From: Granulosicoccaceae bacterium
GTDB taxonomy: Bacteria > Pseudomonadota > Gammaproteobacteria > Granulosicoccales > Granulosicoccaceae
Direction: 5' to 3'
DNA length: 8,396 bases
Assembly: GCA_023301405.1 (NCBI GenBank)
Contig: JALZUX010000583.1
Location: 1 to 8,396 of the forward strand
Below are positions 1 to 6,144 of this stretch, piece after piece. The notes under the pieces were generated by a model. That model did no database searches. It had not been told where the DNA came from and saw nothing but the letters and a program-made list of their open reading frames with translations. Every line of letters starts with the position of its first letter. Positions within the stretch are counted from its first letter, which is position 1. A program made the translations under genes and the position numbers.

Positions 1-37
1 GTATGCATACCAAGCTTGTGGGACTCATGATCTGAAT
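1..37 (-). other. Left edge, downstream of the amidotransferase gene; next gene may begin here
   Basis: On the minus strand an ATG at 28-26 opens a frame that stays open to the window edge (M-S-P-T-S-L-V-C-I), 9 bases after the stop of the amidotransferase gene. No clear ribosome binding site precedes it, and nine codons are too few to identify a protein. In known clusters with a GlxB/MgsA-type amidotransferase, the next gene usually encodes the GltB-C-like GXGXG subunit (GlxC/MgsB). That is the expectation here, but the visible bases do not show it. Confidence 0.2.
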
Positions 38-973
38 TTAGCTCTGCCATACCCGAACCTCCCCCTCGTAGGGATCAAATGTATCTATTTCATGTGGAAA
101 AATGCTGCGAATCGCGACCTCTTCAGAAGCCAATGCGATTAGATCATCACTTTCGTACAGCACCATTGGCTTAGCAGCCATGACGTCTTTCGCCATACCG
201 AGTGAGTCAGCCGTTGCAACTAAATAAGTAAACACTCCATCAAGCTCATCAACTGAACGGCTCATGGCGGTGTGTAGGTCATCACCTGCATCAATACGGT
301 GAGCCAGATAAACAGCAATTAGCTCGGAATCACAATCAGACATAAATCGATGACCTTCCCGCTCAAGCTTGCGACGCCCTGTCCAGTAATTGGTTAGCTG
401 ACCGTTATGCACAACAGACACATCACTGAACGGATACGCCCAGTAAGGGTGAGCTGATCGAATATCAACGTCTGACTCAGTGGCCATTCTGGTGTGGCCA
501 ATCGCATGCGTGCCACTGAAGCGTGAAAGATTGTATTGTTCCGATACAACCGTCGCATCACCAAGATCTTTTATTAGCTCAAGCGCATGACCAACAGAAA
601 GAATTTCTACGCCTTCAATGTCTTCAACGAAGTCAATCACACGCTTCATATCGCCATCGAAAGCAAACGTATAACGCATCGCATACTCGGTGACTTTTTC
701 TGTGTCTTTGACTTTCACATCCAATTCTTTCAGACGTGCATCTACCATTGCTTTACGTTCAACAATAGTTTCATGTATATCAAAGCCACTGGCCAGATCT
801 TCTTGCTCAGCAACTTTAAAGCGCATGACAAAATCTTTGGTCGCGTCTTGCCCGTATAGCGCAAAACCCGTCGAGTCAGGTCCACGATGTTTTAGCGCTT
901 GCAACATCGATGTCATCTGCGACCCGATATTAGCGCTTGAACCGCGGTGTATTAGTCCGGCGATGCCGCACAT
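38..973 (-). CDS. Class II glutamine amidotransferase, GlxB / N-methylglutamate synthase subunit A type
   Basis: This 311-residue protein has the N-terminal nucleophile hydrolase fold of class II glutamine amidotransferases, which release ammonia from glutamine. The start is certain: Met1 precedes Cys2, the nucleophile exposed when Met is removed, and GGAGG (985-981) lies 7 bases upstream of the ATG. Family motifs run in order: MCGIAG at 1-6, HRGPDSTG at 29-36, GHTRMAT at 159-165, HPY at 175-177, HNG at 189-191 (oxyanion region) and DSE at 215-217. The protein ends after this domain, so it lacks the FMN and synthase parts of GltB. That fits the stand-alone subunits GlxB and MgsA, which work with separate GXGXG and FMN subunits. 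It follows the ligase gene on the same strand by 93 bases, so the two are probably co-transcribed. GlxB and MgsA cannot be told apart from this sequence, so no symbol is given. Family and fold are secure; the complex it joins is inferred. Confidence 0.9.
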   Translation of the reverse strand: MCGIAGLIHRGSSANIGSQMTSMLQALKHRGPDSTGFALYGQDATKDFVMRFKVAEQEDLASGFDIHETIVERKAMVDARLKELDVKVKDTEKVTEYAMRYTFAFDGDMKRVIDFVEDIEGVEILSVGHALELIKDLGDATVVSEQYNLSRFSGTHAIGHTRMATESDVDIRSAHPYWAYPFSDVSVVHNGQLTNYWTGRRKLEREGHRFMSDCDSELIAVYLAHRIDAGDDLHTAMSRSVDELDGVFTYLVATADSLGMAKDVMAAKPMVLYESDDLIALASEEVAIRSIFPHEIDTFDPYEGEVRVWQS

Positions 974-1015
974 GGCATACCCTCCATTAGTGTATCGAAA
1001 AAACTGGTTAATTCA

Positions 1016-1040
1016 GGCACCGCAATTATTCTGCAGTGCC
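1016..1040 (-). repeat. Stem-loop in the spacer between the ligase and amidotransferase genes
   Basis: GGCAC-C-GCA and TGC-A-GTGCC pair as eight base pairs around one C/A mismatch, with a 7-base loop (1025-1031). It sits 27 bases past the ligase stop in a 93-base spacer. On the minus strand it is followed by TGAATTAACC rather than a U tract, so it is not a good intrinsic terminator. It may be an mRNA processing or stability element that sets the relative output of the two genes. That role is inferred. Confidence 0.4.
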
Positions 1041-1066
1041 CGTGTACTTGCTTTTTTACTGTGTGA

Positions 1067-2545
1067 TTAAGGCAGACAGTCCATGTAGGTGTCTGTATCC
1101 CAGTCGGTTACAGTCGCCATGAAGTTCTCCCATTCATCAGTCTTATATTCGGAGAACACTTTGTACATTTCATCTGGCATTGAAGCGCGAATGACCTCGT
1201 CATCACGCAACGCGACCAATGCATCACCCAGTGACATCGGTAGTTTTTTAACTTCCTTACCCGCTTCCATCGCCGCATAAATGTTACGTTCTTCAGGCTC
1301 CCCCGGATCAACCTTGTTAACTATACCGTCTTCAAAAGCAGCAAGAATTGCTGACCCCATTAGGTAAGGATTAACCATTGAATCTACAGAGCGGAATTCA
1401 AAACGACCAGGTGCCGATACACGCATACCGGTAGTACGGTTTTGATAACCCCAATCTGCAAACACAGGCGCCCAGAAGCCGGTATCCCATAGACGTCTGT
1501 ATGAGTTAACAGTTGAACAGCCAATAGCGGTCATTGCATTGATGTGCTTCATGGTTCCACCAATCGCATGCAAACCGATCTTACCGGGCTTCTGCAGATC
1601 TTTTTTACCATCAGGCATAAACGTGTTGGTGCCACCTTCACGGTAAGTAAACACCCCCGGCATACCTGGCAGGTCACCCACTTTATCGTAGGTGATCTTA
1701 TTGACTACATCCTTGCCCCCCTTCCACAGAGATGTATTGTGGTGACAACCCGATGCAGAAACCCCCATAAACGGTTTGGTCATAAAACAGGCAATCAAAT
1801 TAAACTCACGGGCAACTTGCGCACAAATTTGCCGATATGTTGACAGCCGGTCAGCGTTACGCAGCACGTCATCGAACTGCCAATTCATTTCTAGCTGACC
1901 CGGTGCGTCTTCGTGATCACCTTGAATCATATCGAGACCCATCGCCTGCGAGTACTCAAGCACTTTCATGAAGACAGGGCGCAGTGATTCAAACTGATCA
2001 ATGTGATAGCAGTAAGGATTAGAGAAACCACCGTTTGGCTTGCCATCTTCACCCTTCTTAAGCCACATCATTTCCGGCTCTGTACCGCAACGCAGATCCA
2101 TTTTGTGCTTTTTCTGGAAGTCCTTATGTTGAAAAATAAGATTGCCACGGCAATCTGAAGTCAGATGACCACCCGGGTTTACTTTTTCTTCACGGTTACG
2201 AAAACAAACACAATAAACACGGGCTATTTTTTTATCCCACGGAAGCTGACAAAATGTTTCCGGGTCGGGAATACCTACCATCTCTGATGATTCAGGACCA
2301 TACCCGATGTATTCGCCAGCGCGGTTAGTGAACAGATTAGCGGTTGCCCCGTAAACCAATTGAAAACCTTTCTCGGCCGTACGCTCCCAGTGGTTGGCCG
2401 GAATACCCTTCCCGACAATTCGGCCTGTTACCGAAATGAACTGGTAGTAAATATAAGTGATGCCCAGCTCGTTGATCTTTTTGCGGACATCTTTTATGTA
2501 CTTATCGCGGCCTGCTGCACTGACGTATTTTTCGAGTTCTGTCAT
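1067..2545 (-). CDS. Glutamine-synthetase-family ligase, probably a gamma-glutamyl-amine synthetase (GlnT/GmaS-like)
   Basis: This 492-residue protein belongs to the glutamine synthetase superfamily, which uses ATP to join the gamma-carboxyl of glutamate to an amine. The beta-grasp N domain covers about 25-115 and the catalytic domain about 120-480. Visible motifs: GTEPEM at 154-159 and EDAPGQLEMN at 212-221 (metal and glutamate Glu ligands), GCHHNTSLW at 266-274, NSYRRL at 347-352, QNRTTGMRV at 368-376 and RFEFRSVDSMVNPYL at 381-395. The FDGSS loop that holds the ammonium-site Asp in classical GlnA is not recognisable (region 64-89). The Glu of the GYEAP flap is Trp358 (GFWAP). The NLYDLPPEE adenylylation site is replaced by NIYAAMEAGK. 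The acceptor is therefore probably an alkylamine or another bulky amine rather than ammonia, as in gamma-glutamylmethylamide or gamma-glutamylpolyamine synthetases. GGGGGAG at 2556-2550 lies 4 bases before the ATG. The gene is divergent from gntR and upstream of the amidotransferase gene. Superfamily is certain; substrate is inferred. Confidence 0.88.
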   Translation of the reverse strand: MTELEKYVSAAGRDKYIKDVRKKINELGITYIYYQFISVTGRIVGKGIPANHWERTAEKGFQLVYGATANLFTNRAGEYIGYGPESSEMVGIPDPETFCQLPWDKKIARVYCVCFRNREEKVNPGGHLTSDCRGNLIFQHKDFQKKHKMDLRCGTEPEMMWLKKGEDGKPNGGFSNPYCYHIDQFESLRPVFMKVLEYSQAMGLDMIQGDHEDAPGQLEMNWQFDDVLRNADRLSTYRQICAQVAREFNLIACFMTKPFMGVSASGCHHNTSLWKGGKDVVNKITYDKVGDLPGMPGVFTYREGGTNTFMPDGKKDLQKPGKIGLHAIGGTMKHINAMTAIGCSTVNSYRRLWDTGFWAPVFADWGYQNRTTGMRVSAPGRFEFRSVDSMVNPYLMGSAILAAFEDGIVNKVDPGEPEERNIYAAMEAGKEVKKLPMSLGDALVALRDDEVIRASMPDEMYKVFSEYKTDEWENFMATVTDWDTDTYMDCLP

Positions 2546-2575
2546 CTGGCTCCCCCAATGGATTCAAAGAATCAA

Positions 2576-2626
2576 AACCGTTCCAGCCAAGCTTGCTGAT
2601 GAAAGGCAAAACCAGCTTGAACGGTT
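2576..2626 (-). repeat. Inverted repeat in the probable 5' leader of the ligase mRNA
   Basis: AACCGTTC (2576-2583) and GAACGGTT (2619-2626) are perfect 8-bp arms. Inside them AAGCT (2589-2593) and AGCTT (2614-2618) can also pair, extending the stem past a 5-base one-sided bulge to a 20-base apical loop. On the minus strand the 3' arm runs into GGUUUUGAUU, a weak U-rich stretch about 20 bases before the ligase ribosome site. It could be an attenuator, a leader fold or a pair of operator half-sites. It does not match a riboswitch class I can name. Confidence 0.45.
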
Positions 2627-2745
2627 AGTCGTTAGAAAAAGTCCCATGGCAAGACAACTTAAGCCATCAGCCCAATTATGTACCTTTTCTCACCAATACT
2701 ATAACTCTGTTTTCCCCAAGTTATCCAGCCTTAGACGCGACACAA

Positions 2746-2774
2746 TTGTATTTGTAATGATAATTAGCTATAAA
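2746..2774 (+). promoter_or_regulatory. Candidate sigma70-type promoter for the rightward arm
   Basis: TTGTAT (2746-2751), a 17-base spacer and TATAAA (2769-2774) resemble -35 and -10 boxes in the AT-rich part of the divergent region. The -35 box is weak (the TTG is kept). Transcription would start near 2782 and cross the palindrome at 2856 before reaching gntR, giving a repressor a roadblock position. AT-rich DNA yields such matches by chance, so this is tentative. Confidence 0.25.
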
Positions 2775-2794
2775 AATAGCATTATAGTTGTAAA
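2767..2794 (-). promoter_or_regulatory. Candidate sigma70-type promoter for the ligase arm
   Basis: Read on the minus strand, TTTACA (2794-2789) is followed after 16 bases by TATAGC (2772-2767), five and four matches to the sigma70 consensus. Transcription would start near 2760 and give a leader of about 215 bases containing the inverted repeat at 2576-2626. It overlaps the candidate rightward promoter, so the two arms could compete or be controlled together. Tentative. Confidence 0.28.
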
Positions 2795-2855
2795 CAGATA
2801 AAAATAAGCGTAGTTTAAATCGAAACTTCAGCACAACCAATTTAAAACCTTTCCG

Positions 2856-2877
2856 TACCAATTACACAATATTGGTA
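2856..2877. promoter_or_regulatory. Palindrome TACCAAT-N8-ATTGGTA, likely operator for the GntR regulator
   Basis: Perfect 7-bp arms (2856-2862 and 2871-2877) flank an 8-base AT-rich centre. A further half-site, ACCAATT at 2836-2842, lies 21 bases (two helical turns) before the matching bases of the left arm, on the same face of the DNA. Dimeric FadR/GntR-family regulators often bind short palindromes next to their own genes, and this one is about 100 bases upstream of gntR. Assignment to this regulator rests on position only. Confidence 0.45.
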
Positions 2878-2933
2878 ATAAATACGTTCAAGCAGCGCCG
2901 TATCAGCTGCATTTTTGCTGAAGACTTGCCAGC

Positions 2934-2940
2934 AGGAGAA
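2934..2940 (+). promoter_or_regulatory. Ribosome binding site AGGAGAA placed for a leader ORF, not for gntR
   Basis: AGGAGAA is the best Shine-Dalgarno sequence upstream of gntR but ends 37 bases before its ATG, too far to serve it directly. The gntR frame is closed by TAA at 2954-2956, so gntR cannot start further upstream. From AGGAG to the TTG at 2946 the gap is 7 bases, a normal spacing. Confidence 0.45.
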
Positions 2941-2945
2941 CAGCA

Positions 2946-2981
2946 TTGTTAACTAACTCCAGACACTGCCACTCATCATGA
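2946..2981 (+). CDS. Possible 11-residue leader ORF overlapping the gntR start
   Basis: TTG at 2946 opens eleven codons (M-L-T-N-S-R-H-C-H-S-S) ending in TGA at 2979-2981, which overlaps the gntR ATG as ATGA. It is well placed behind AGGAG (2934-2938), while gntR lacks a site of its own. The arrangement suggests translational coupling, with ribosomes ending the leader and restarting on gntR. The peptide shows no run of one amino acid that would suggest classical attenuation. A chance ORF this short is entirely possible. Confidence 0.25.
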   Translation: MLTNSRHCHSS

Positions 2982-3673
2982 CTGACCCGGCCACAAGCTA
3001 TAACGGTGACGCCGGCACACTATCAGCTGAACTGCGTCGAAAAATATTGGCGGGCGAGTATCGCCATGACGAACGACTTCCTGCCGAGCGCTCATTGGCA
3101 GAACAATTCGGCTGCTCCCGCGGCACCGTGCGCTCCGCGATGGAAAAATTAGAGCAACTCAGACTCATCGAGCGTCGCGTCGGTAGCGGCACATTTGTCA
3201 ATCACCACGCTACCGCAGACGAAACAGAAATTGCCCACATTACCAGCCCACTTGAACTGATCGATGTTCGCATGGGGCTGGAACCACAAATTGCACGGCT
3301 TGCTGTTATCAATGCCACCGCCGTCAATCTGGGTAAACTCGAAACCGCACTACTCGAGTTAGAAAAATTAACCAATGAGTGCACACCTGAGTCATTTACC
3401 ACCGCCGACCAAACGTACCATTTGGCACTGGCCGAATGCACTAGCAATGCTTTAATGATTTGGCTCTGCCAGCACATTCACGATGTTCGTTCGCATCGTC
3501 AATGGAGCTCTATGAAAGACAAAATCTTAAAGCCCATACAGATCGAGATCTACAACAGGCAACATCGGCAAATGTACGAAGCCATCGTCAGCCGCGATAT
3601 TGAATCAGCAGAAAAAGTCACCATCGACCACCTTGAAACGGCACGCAATGATTTGATCGGAGCCTCACGTTGA
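2978..3673 (+). CDS. GntR-family transcriptional regulator, FadR/FCD subfamily
   Basis: This 231-residue cytoplasmic DNA-binding regulator has an N-terminal winged helix at about 12-76, with the family signature LPAERSLAEQFGCSRGTVR at 34-52 followed by the wing GSGTFV at 69-74. An all-helical FCD effector domain covers about 90-228. The four FCD metal ligands appear present: Asp144 and His148 (DQTYH), His196 (RQHRQM) and His218 (IDHLE). A metal-assisted carboxylate or amino-acid-like effector is therefore plausible. ATG 2978 is the only good start because the frame is closed at 2954, but it lacks a strong ribosome site. The stop overlaps the fusion gene by TTGA, making one operon. It is divergent from the ligase gene and close to a palindrome that could be its operator, so it probably controls both arms. 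Family is secure; effector and targets are inferred. Confidence 0.9.
   Translation: MTDPATSYNGDAGTLSAELRRKILAGEYRHDERLPAERSLAEQFGCSRGTVRSAMEKLEQLRLIERRVGSGTFVNHHATADETEIAHITSPLELIDVRMGLEPQIARLAVINATAVNLGKLETALLELEKLTNECTPESFTTADQTYHLALAECTSNALMIWLCQHIHDVRSHRQWSSMKDKILKPIQIEIYNRQHRQMYEAIVSRDIESAEKVTIDHLETARNDLIGASR
3659..3662 (+). promoter_or_regulatory. Ribosome binding site GGAG supporting the TTG start of the fusion gene
   Basis: GGAG lies inside the last codons of gntR, 7 bases before the TTG at 3670. The next in-frame ATG (3733) is preceded by CTAACCCGGTC, with no ribosome site, so the TTG is the better start. Confidence 0.6.
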
Positions 3674-6072
3674 GCACTCTAAAAAGCCGCTCCTCACAAG
3701 CAGCAGGTCAACAGTACCTGGCTAACCCGGTCATGGTGTCTGGTAAATCAGGCATACTGCGCCCCGGCATCAATAGCTTGCCAAAAAATCTGCAGCGCTA
3801 TCCATTGCAAGCCGGCGGTATGATCGTGCTGGATCTCAAACCAGGTGATGAATTAAGCGTTGTTGATCCAGAGGGGCTGCAACCTTGCGAGGTCGCTGTA
3901 TTTGACCGTCAAGGCAAGTGCCAACCCAACGCTCTACAACACAATTGCCGCACTAATACTGATGGCAGAATAAGTAAACTGTTGTCAGTGAACACCGAAA
4001 ACATCAGAGCTATCAATAGCGCACTTAGCAAACGCAACATCAACACCAAAGACATCACATCAATTACATTCTTTGAAGGCGAAACACCGCCCGGCCACAC
4101 TTATTCAACACTAAGCGATGCCCACCTCACCTGCCTTATCACTGCACCGGCAGCAGACATGTTAGTGCATGAACAAGTACCCCCAACTGATTTACTGGTA
4201 TTTATTACCCGCGCAAACCCTGAAGAAAACCCTGAACCCGTGCTGCCAGAGCCACTGGCTGATATGTCACTTGATATGCGCATAGACCGCTGCACGTCAC
4301 GCGTCTATACCGTCAAAGCCGGCGACTATATACAAATCATTGATGTAGAAGGCCGTGAATGCAGCGACTTTCAATGTTTTGATGTGGAAAAGCTTGATCA
4401 TGGTATTGAACGCTGCCTTGATGCAACCACGACCCGAACCCTAATGGCAAAAGCCTATCCGCAACCGGGCCTGCATGCCAAGTTCTATGATCAAGACATG
4501 AGCGCAATGGTTGAAGTCATCCGTGACACCTGCGGCAGGCACGACACCTTCGGCTTAGCGTGTACGGCTAAATTTTACGATGATGCGGGCTACCCCGGTC
4601 ACGTCAATTGCAGCGACAACTTTAACCATGCGCTGGCTCCGCACAACATCCAGCCGCGAGCCGGTTGGATGGCAATGAATTTTTTCTTTAACACTGGCTA
4701 CGACGACCACAACCAGCTTTTTTCAGATGAACCGTGGTCGCGTCCCGGTGACTATGTATTGATGCGTGCGCTAAAAGATCTGGTCTGTGTTTCATCAGCC
4801 TGCCCCGATGACATCGACCCCGCGAATGGCTGGAACCCTACTGACATACATGTTCGAGTCTATCCCGCCAAAAATGAATTCTCTACTGCCTTGGCCTTTA
4901 GAATGACCCCAGATGCTGAACCACAATTGACCAAAGAAACCGCCTTTCATTCACGAACATCAAAGCTGACTGGCAACTTCATCGAATACAATGGCTACTG
5001 GCTTGCCAACCGATTTAACAATCACGGACCTATTGATGAATACTGGGCCTGCCGTGAAGGCGTTATTGTCACTGATTTATCAGCACTGCGTAAATACGAA
5101 GTACTTGGCCCTGACGCCGAAGAGCTATTGCAAAGCTGCGTAACACGTGATGTAAGAAAACTATCACCCGGGCAAGTTGTTTATACCGCTATGTGTTATG
5201 AAAACGGCGGCATGATCGATGACGGTACTGTATTTCGCATGTGTGAAAACAACTTCCGCTGGATCGGCGGCTCTGATTACAGCGGTATCTGGTTAAGACA
5301 GCAAGCACAACTTCGCAATCTTAATTGCTGGGTAAAATCATCAACAGACCAACTGCACAACTTACAGGTACAAGGCCCGAAAAGCCGTGACTTACTAAAA
5401 GAAGTTGTCTGGACCCGACCAGACCAGACACCACTTGAAGACCTGGCGTGGTTTAGATTTTCAGCCGCAAGGCTTGGTCATTCTGAAGGTACCCCCATAC
5501 TTGTATCACGCACCGGCTACACCGGTGAACTAGGCTACGAAGTCTGGTGCCATCCTAAGGACGGCGCTGAAGTTTGGGACACAGTGATGGAAGCAGGCAA
5601 ACCCCACAACATCACCCCGCTTGGCCTTGAAGCACTGGATATGCTGCGTATAGAAGCCGGATTAATATTCGCCGACTATGAATTCTCAGACGAAACCGAT
5701 CCCTATGAAGCCGGAATCTCCTTTACCGTTCCGTTGAAAAGTAAGGCCGATGACTTCATTGGCAGAGATGCATTAATCCAACGCAGAGATCACCCGCAAA
5801 AGAAGCTAGTCGGCCTTGAATTACACGGCGATGAATTAGCGGCGCATGGCGACTGTGTTCATGTTGGGCGGCAGCAGATTGGCACGGTCACCAGCGGCAC
5901 CCGATCACCTAAACTCTCGAAGAATATAGCCTTGTGCAGAGTGACAGTAGAACACGCAGAACCAGGTACCGAGGTTGAAGTTGGTAAACTGGACGGTCAT
6001 CAGAAACGGTTGCCAGCTACTGTGGTCAGCTATCCGTTTTACGATCCAACTAAATCACGAGTACGGGCTTAG
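3670..6072 (+). CDS. Fusion protein: DUF1989-like + DUF1989 (urea-carboxylase-associated) + GcvT-type aminomethyltransferase
   Basis: This 800-residue cytoplasmic protein has three parts. Residues about 22-180 resemble a DUF1989 beta framework (LKPGDELSVVDPEG at 56-69, PTDLLVFITRA at 172-182) but lack the conserved core. Residues about 205-398 are a full DUF1989 domain: VEGRECSDFQ at 226-235, CGRHDTFGLAC at 288-298, GHVNCSDNF at 310-318, SRPGDYV at 357-363 and SACPDDI at 376-382. Cys288, His291, Asp292, Cys298, His311 and Cys314 are candidate metal or catalytic residues. Residues about 426-795 form a GcvT domain with GGMIDDGTV at 513-521 (folate-binding Asp region), SRTGYTGELGYEVW at 613-626, LRIEAGL at 659-665 and FIGRDAL at 696-702. 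GcvT proteins pass one-carbon units to tetrahydrofolate. DUF1989 members CgdA/CgdB deiminate carboxyguanidine. The gene starts with TTG inside the gntR stop (TTGA) behind GGAG, so it is translationally coupled. No clear terminator follows. Domains are confident; the reaction is unknown. Confidence 0.87.
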   Translation: MSTLKSRSSQAAGQQYLANPVMVSGKSGILRPGINSLPKNLQRYPLQAGGMIVLDLKPGDELSVVDPEGLQPCEVAVFDRQGKCQPNALQHNCRTNTDGRISKLLSVNTENIRAINSALSKRNINTKDITSITFFEGETPPGHTYSTLSDAHLTCLITAPAADMLVHEQVPPTDLLVFITRANPEENPEPVLPEPLADMSLDMRIDRCTSRVYTVKAGDYIQIIDVEGRECSDFQCFDVEKLDHGIERCLDATTTRTLMAKAYPQPGLHAKFYDQDMSAMVEVIRDTCGRHDTFGLACTAKFYDDAGYPGHVNCSDNFNHALAPHNIQPRAGWMAMNFFFNTGYDDHNQLFSDEPWSRPGDYVLMRALKDLVCVSSACPDDIDPANGWNPTDIHVRVYPAKNEFSTALAFRMTPDAEPQLTKETAFHSRTSKLTGNFIEYNGYWLANRFNNHGPIDEYWACREGVIVTDLSALRKYEVLGPDAEELLQSCVTRDVRKLSPGQVVYTAMCYENGGMIDDGTVFRMCENNFRWIGGSDYSGIWLRQQAQLRNLNCWVKSSTDQLHNLQVQGPKSRDLLKEVVWTRPDQTPLEDLAWFRFSAARLGHSEGTPILVSRTGYTGELGYEVWCHPKDGAEVWDTVMEAGKPHNITPLGLEALDMLRIEAGLIFADYEFSDETDPYEAGISFTVPLKSKADDFIGRDALIQRRDHPQKKLVGLELHGDELAAHGDCVHVGRQQIGTVTSGTRSPKLSKNIALCRVTVEHAEPGTEVEVGKLDGHQKRLPATVVSYPFYDPTKSRVRA

Positions 6073-6144
6073 CTGCAGACGCAAAGAGTTACAGCTACGT
6101 GTCGATAAAACTGCCAGTCTGTCGCAAGCCTAAGGGCGCATATT

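Larger units (their letters stand above)
2546..2977. other. Divergent intergenic control region
   Basis: These 432 bases separate two divergent transcription units, and no conserved gene is seen in them. The left third (2546-2700) is of mixed composition and holds the inverted repeat likely to lie in the ligase mRNA leader. Bases 2740-2880 are strongly AT-rich and hold the promoter-like hexamers of both strands. The TACCAAT palindrome lies at 2856-2877. The last 45 bases carry a strong ribosome binding site and a possible leader ORF. A 5-bp hairpin GCTAT-AAAA-ATAGC (2767-2780) overlaps both candidate -10 boxes. Confidence 0.7.

Noticed and set aside
587..1070. Plus-strand frames of 90 and 126 codons (587-859, 690-1070)
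   Set aside because: They lie antisense to the amidotransferase gene, whose motifs and ribosome site are clear. Their products show no recognisable motifs.
1544..1843. 99-codon plus-strand frame
   Set aside because: It is antisense to the conserved catalytic motifs of the ligase, a typical shadow of a strongly biased coding strand.
2576..2626. Known guanidine or glutamine riboswitch in the ligase leader
   Set aside because: The inverted repeat lacks the conserved loop sequences I know for these classes, such as the paired ACGR hairpin loops of guanidine-II. Only an unnamed structured leader is supported.
2360..2801. Plus-strand frames of 79 and 114 codons over the ligase start and control region
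   Set aside because: They overlap the well supported ligase 5' end antisense, have no ribosome site I can see, and give low-complexity, non-family-like peptides.
2546..2977. Sigma54 promoter for the nitrogen-related genes
   Set aside because: No correctly spaced GG-N10-GC pair with the TGGCAC/TTGCA context was found on either strand.
6070..6097. TAGCTG/CAGCTA pair after the fusion stop as a terminator
   Set aside because: The stem is only 6 bp with a 16-base loop and has no T tract after it.
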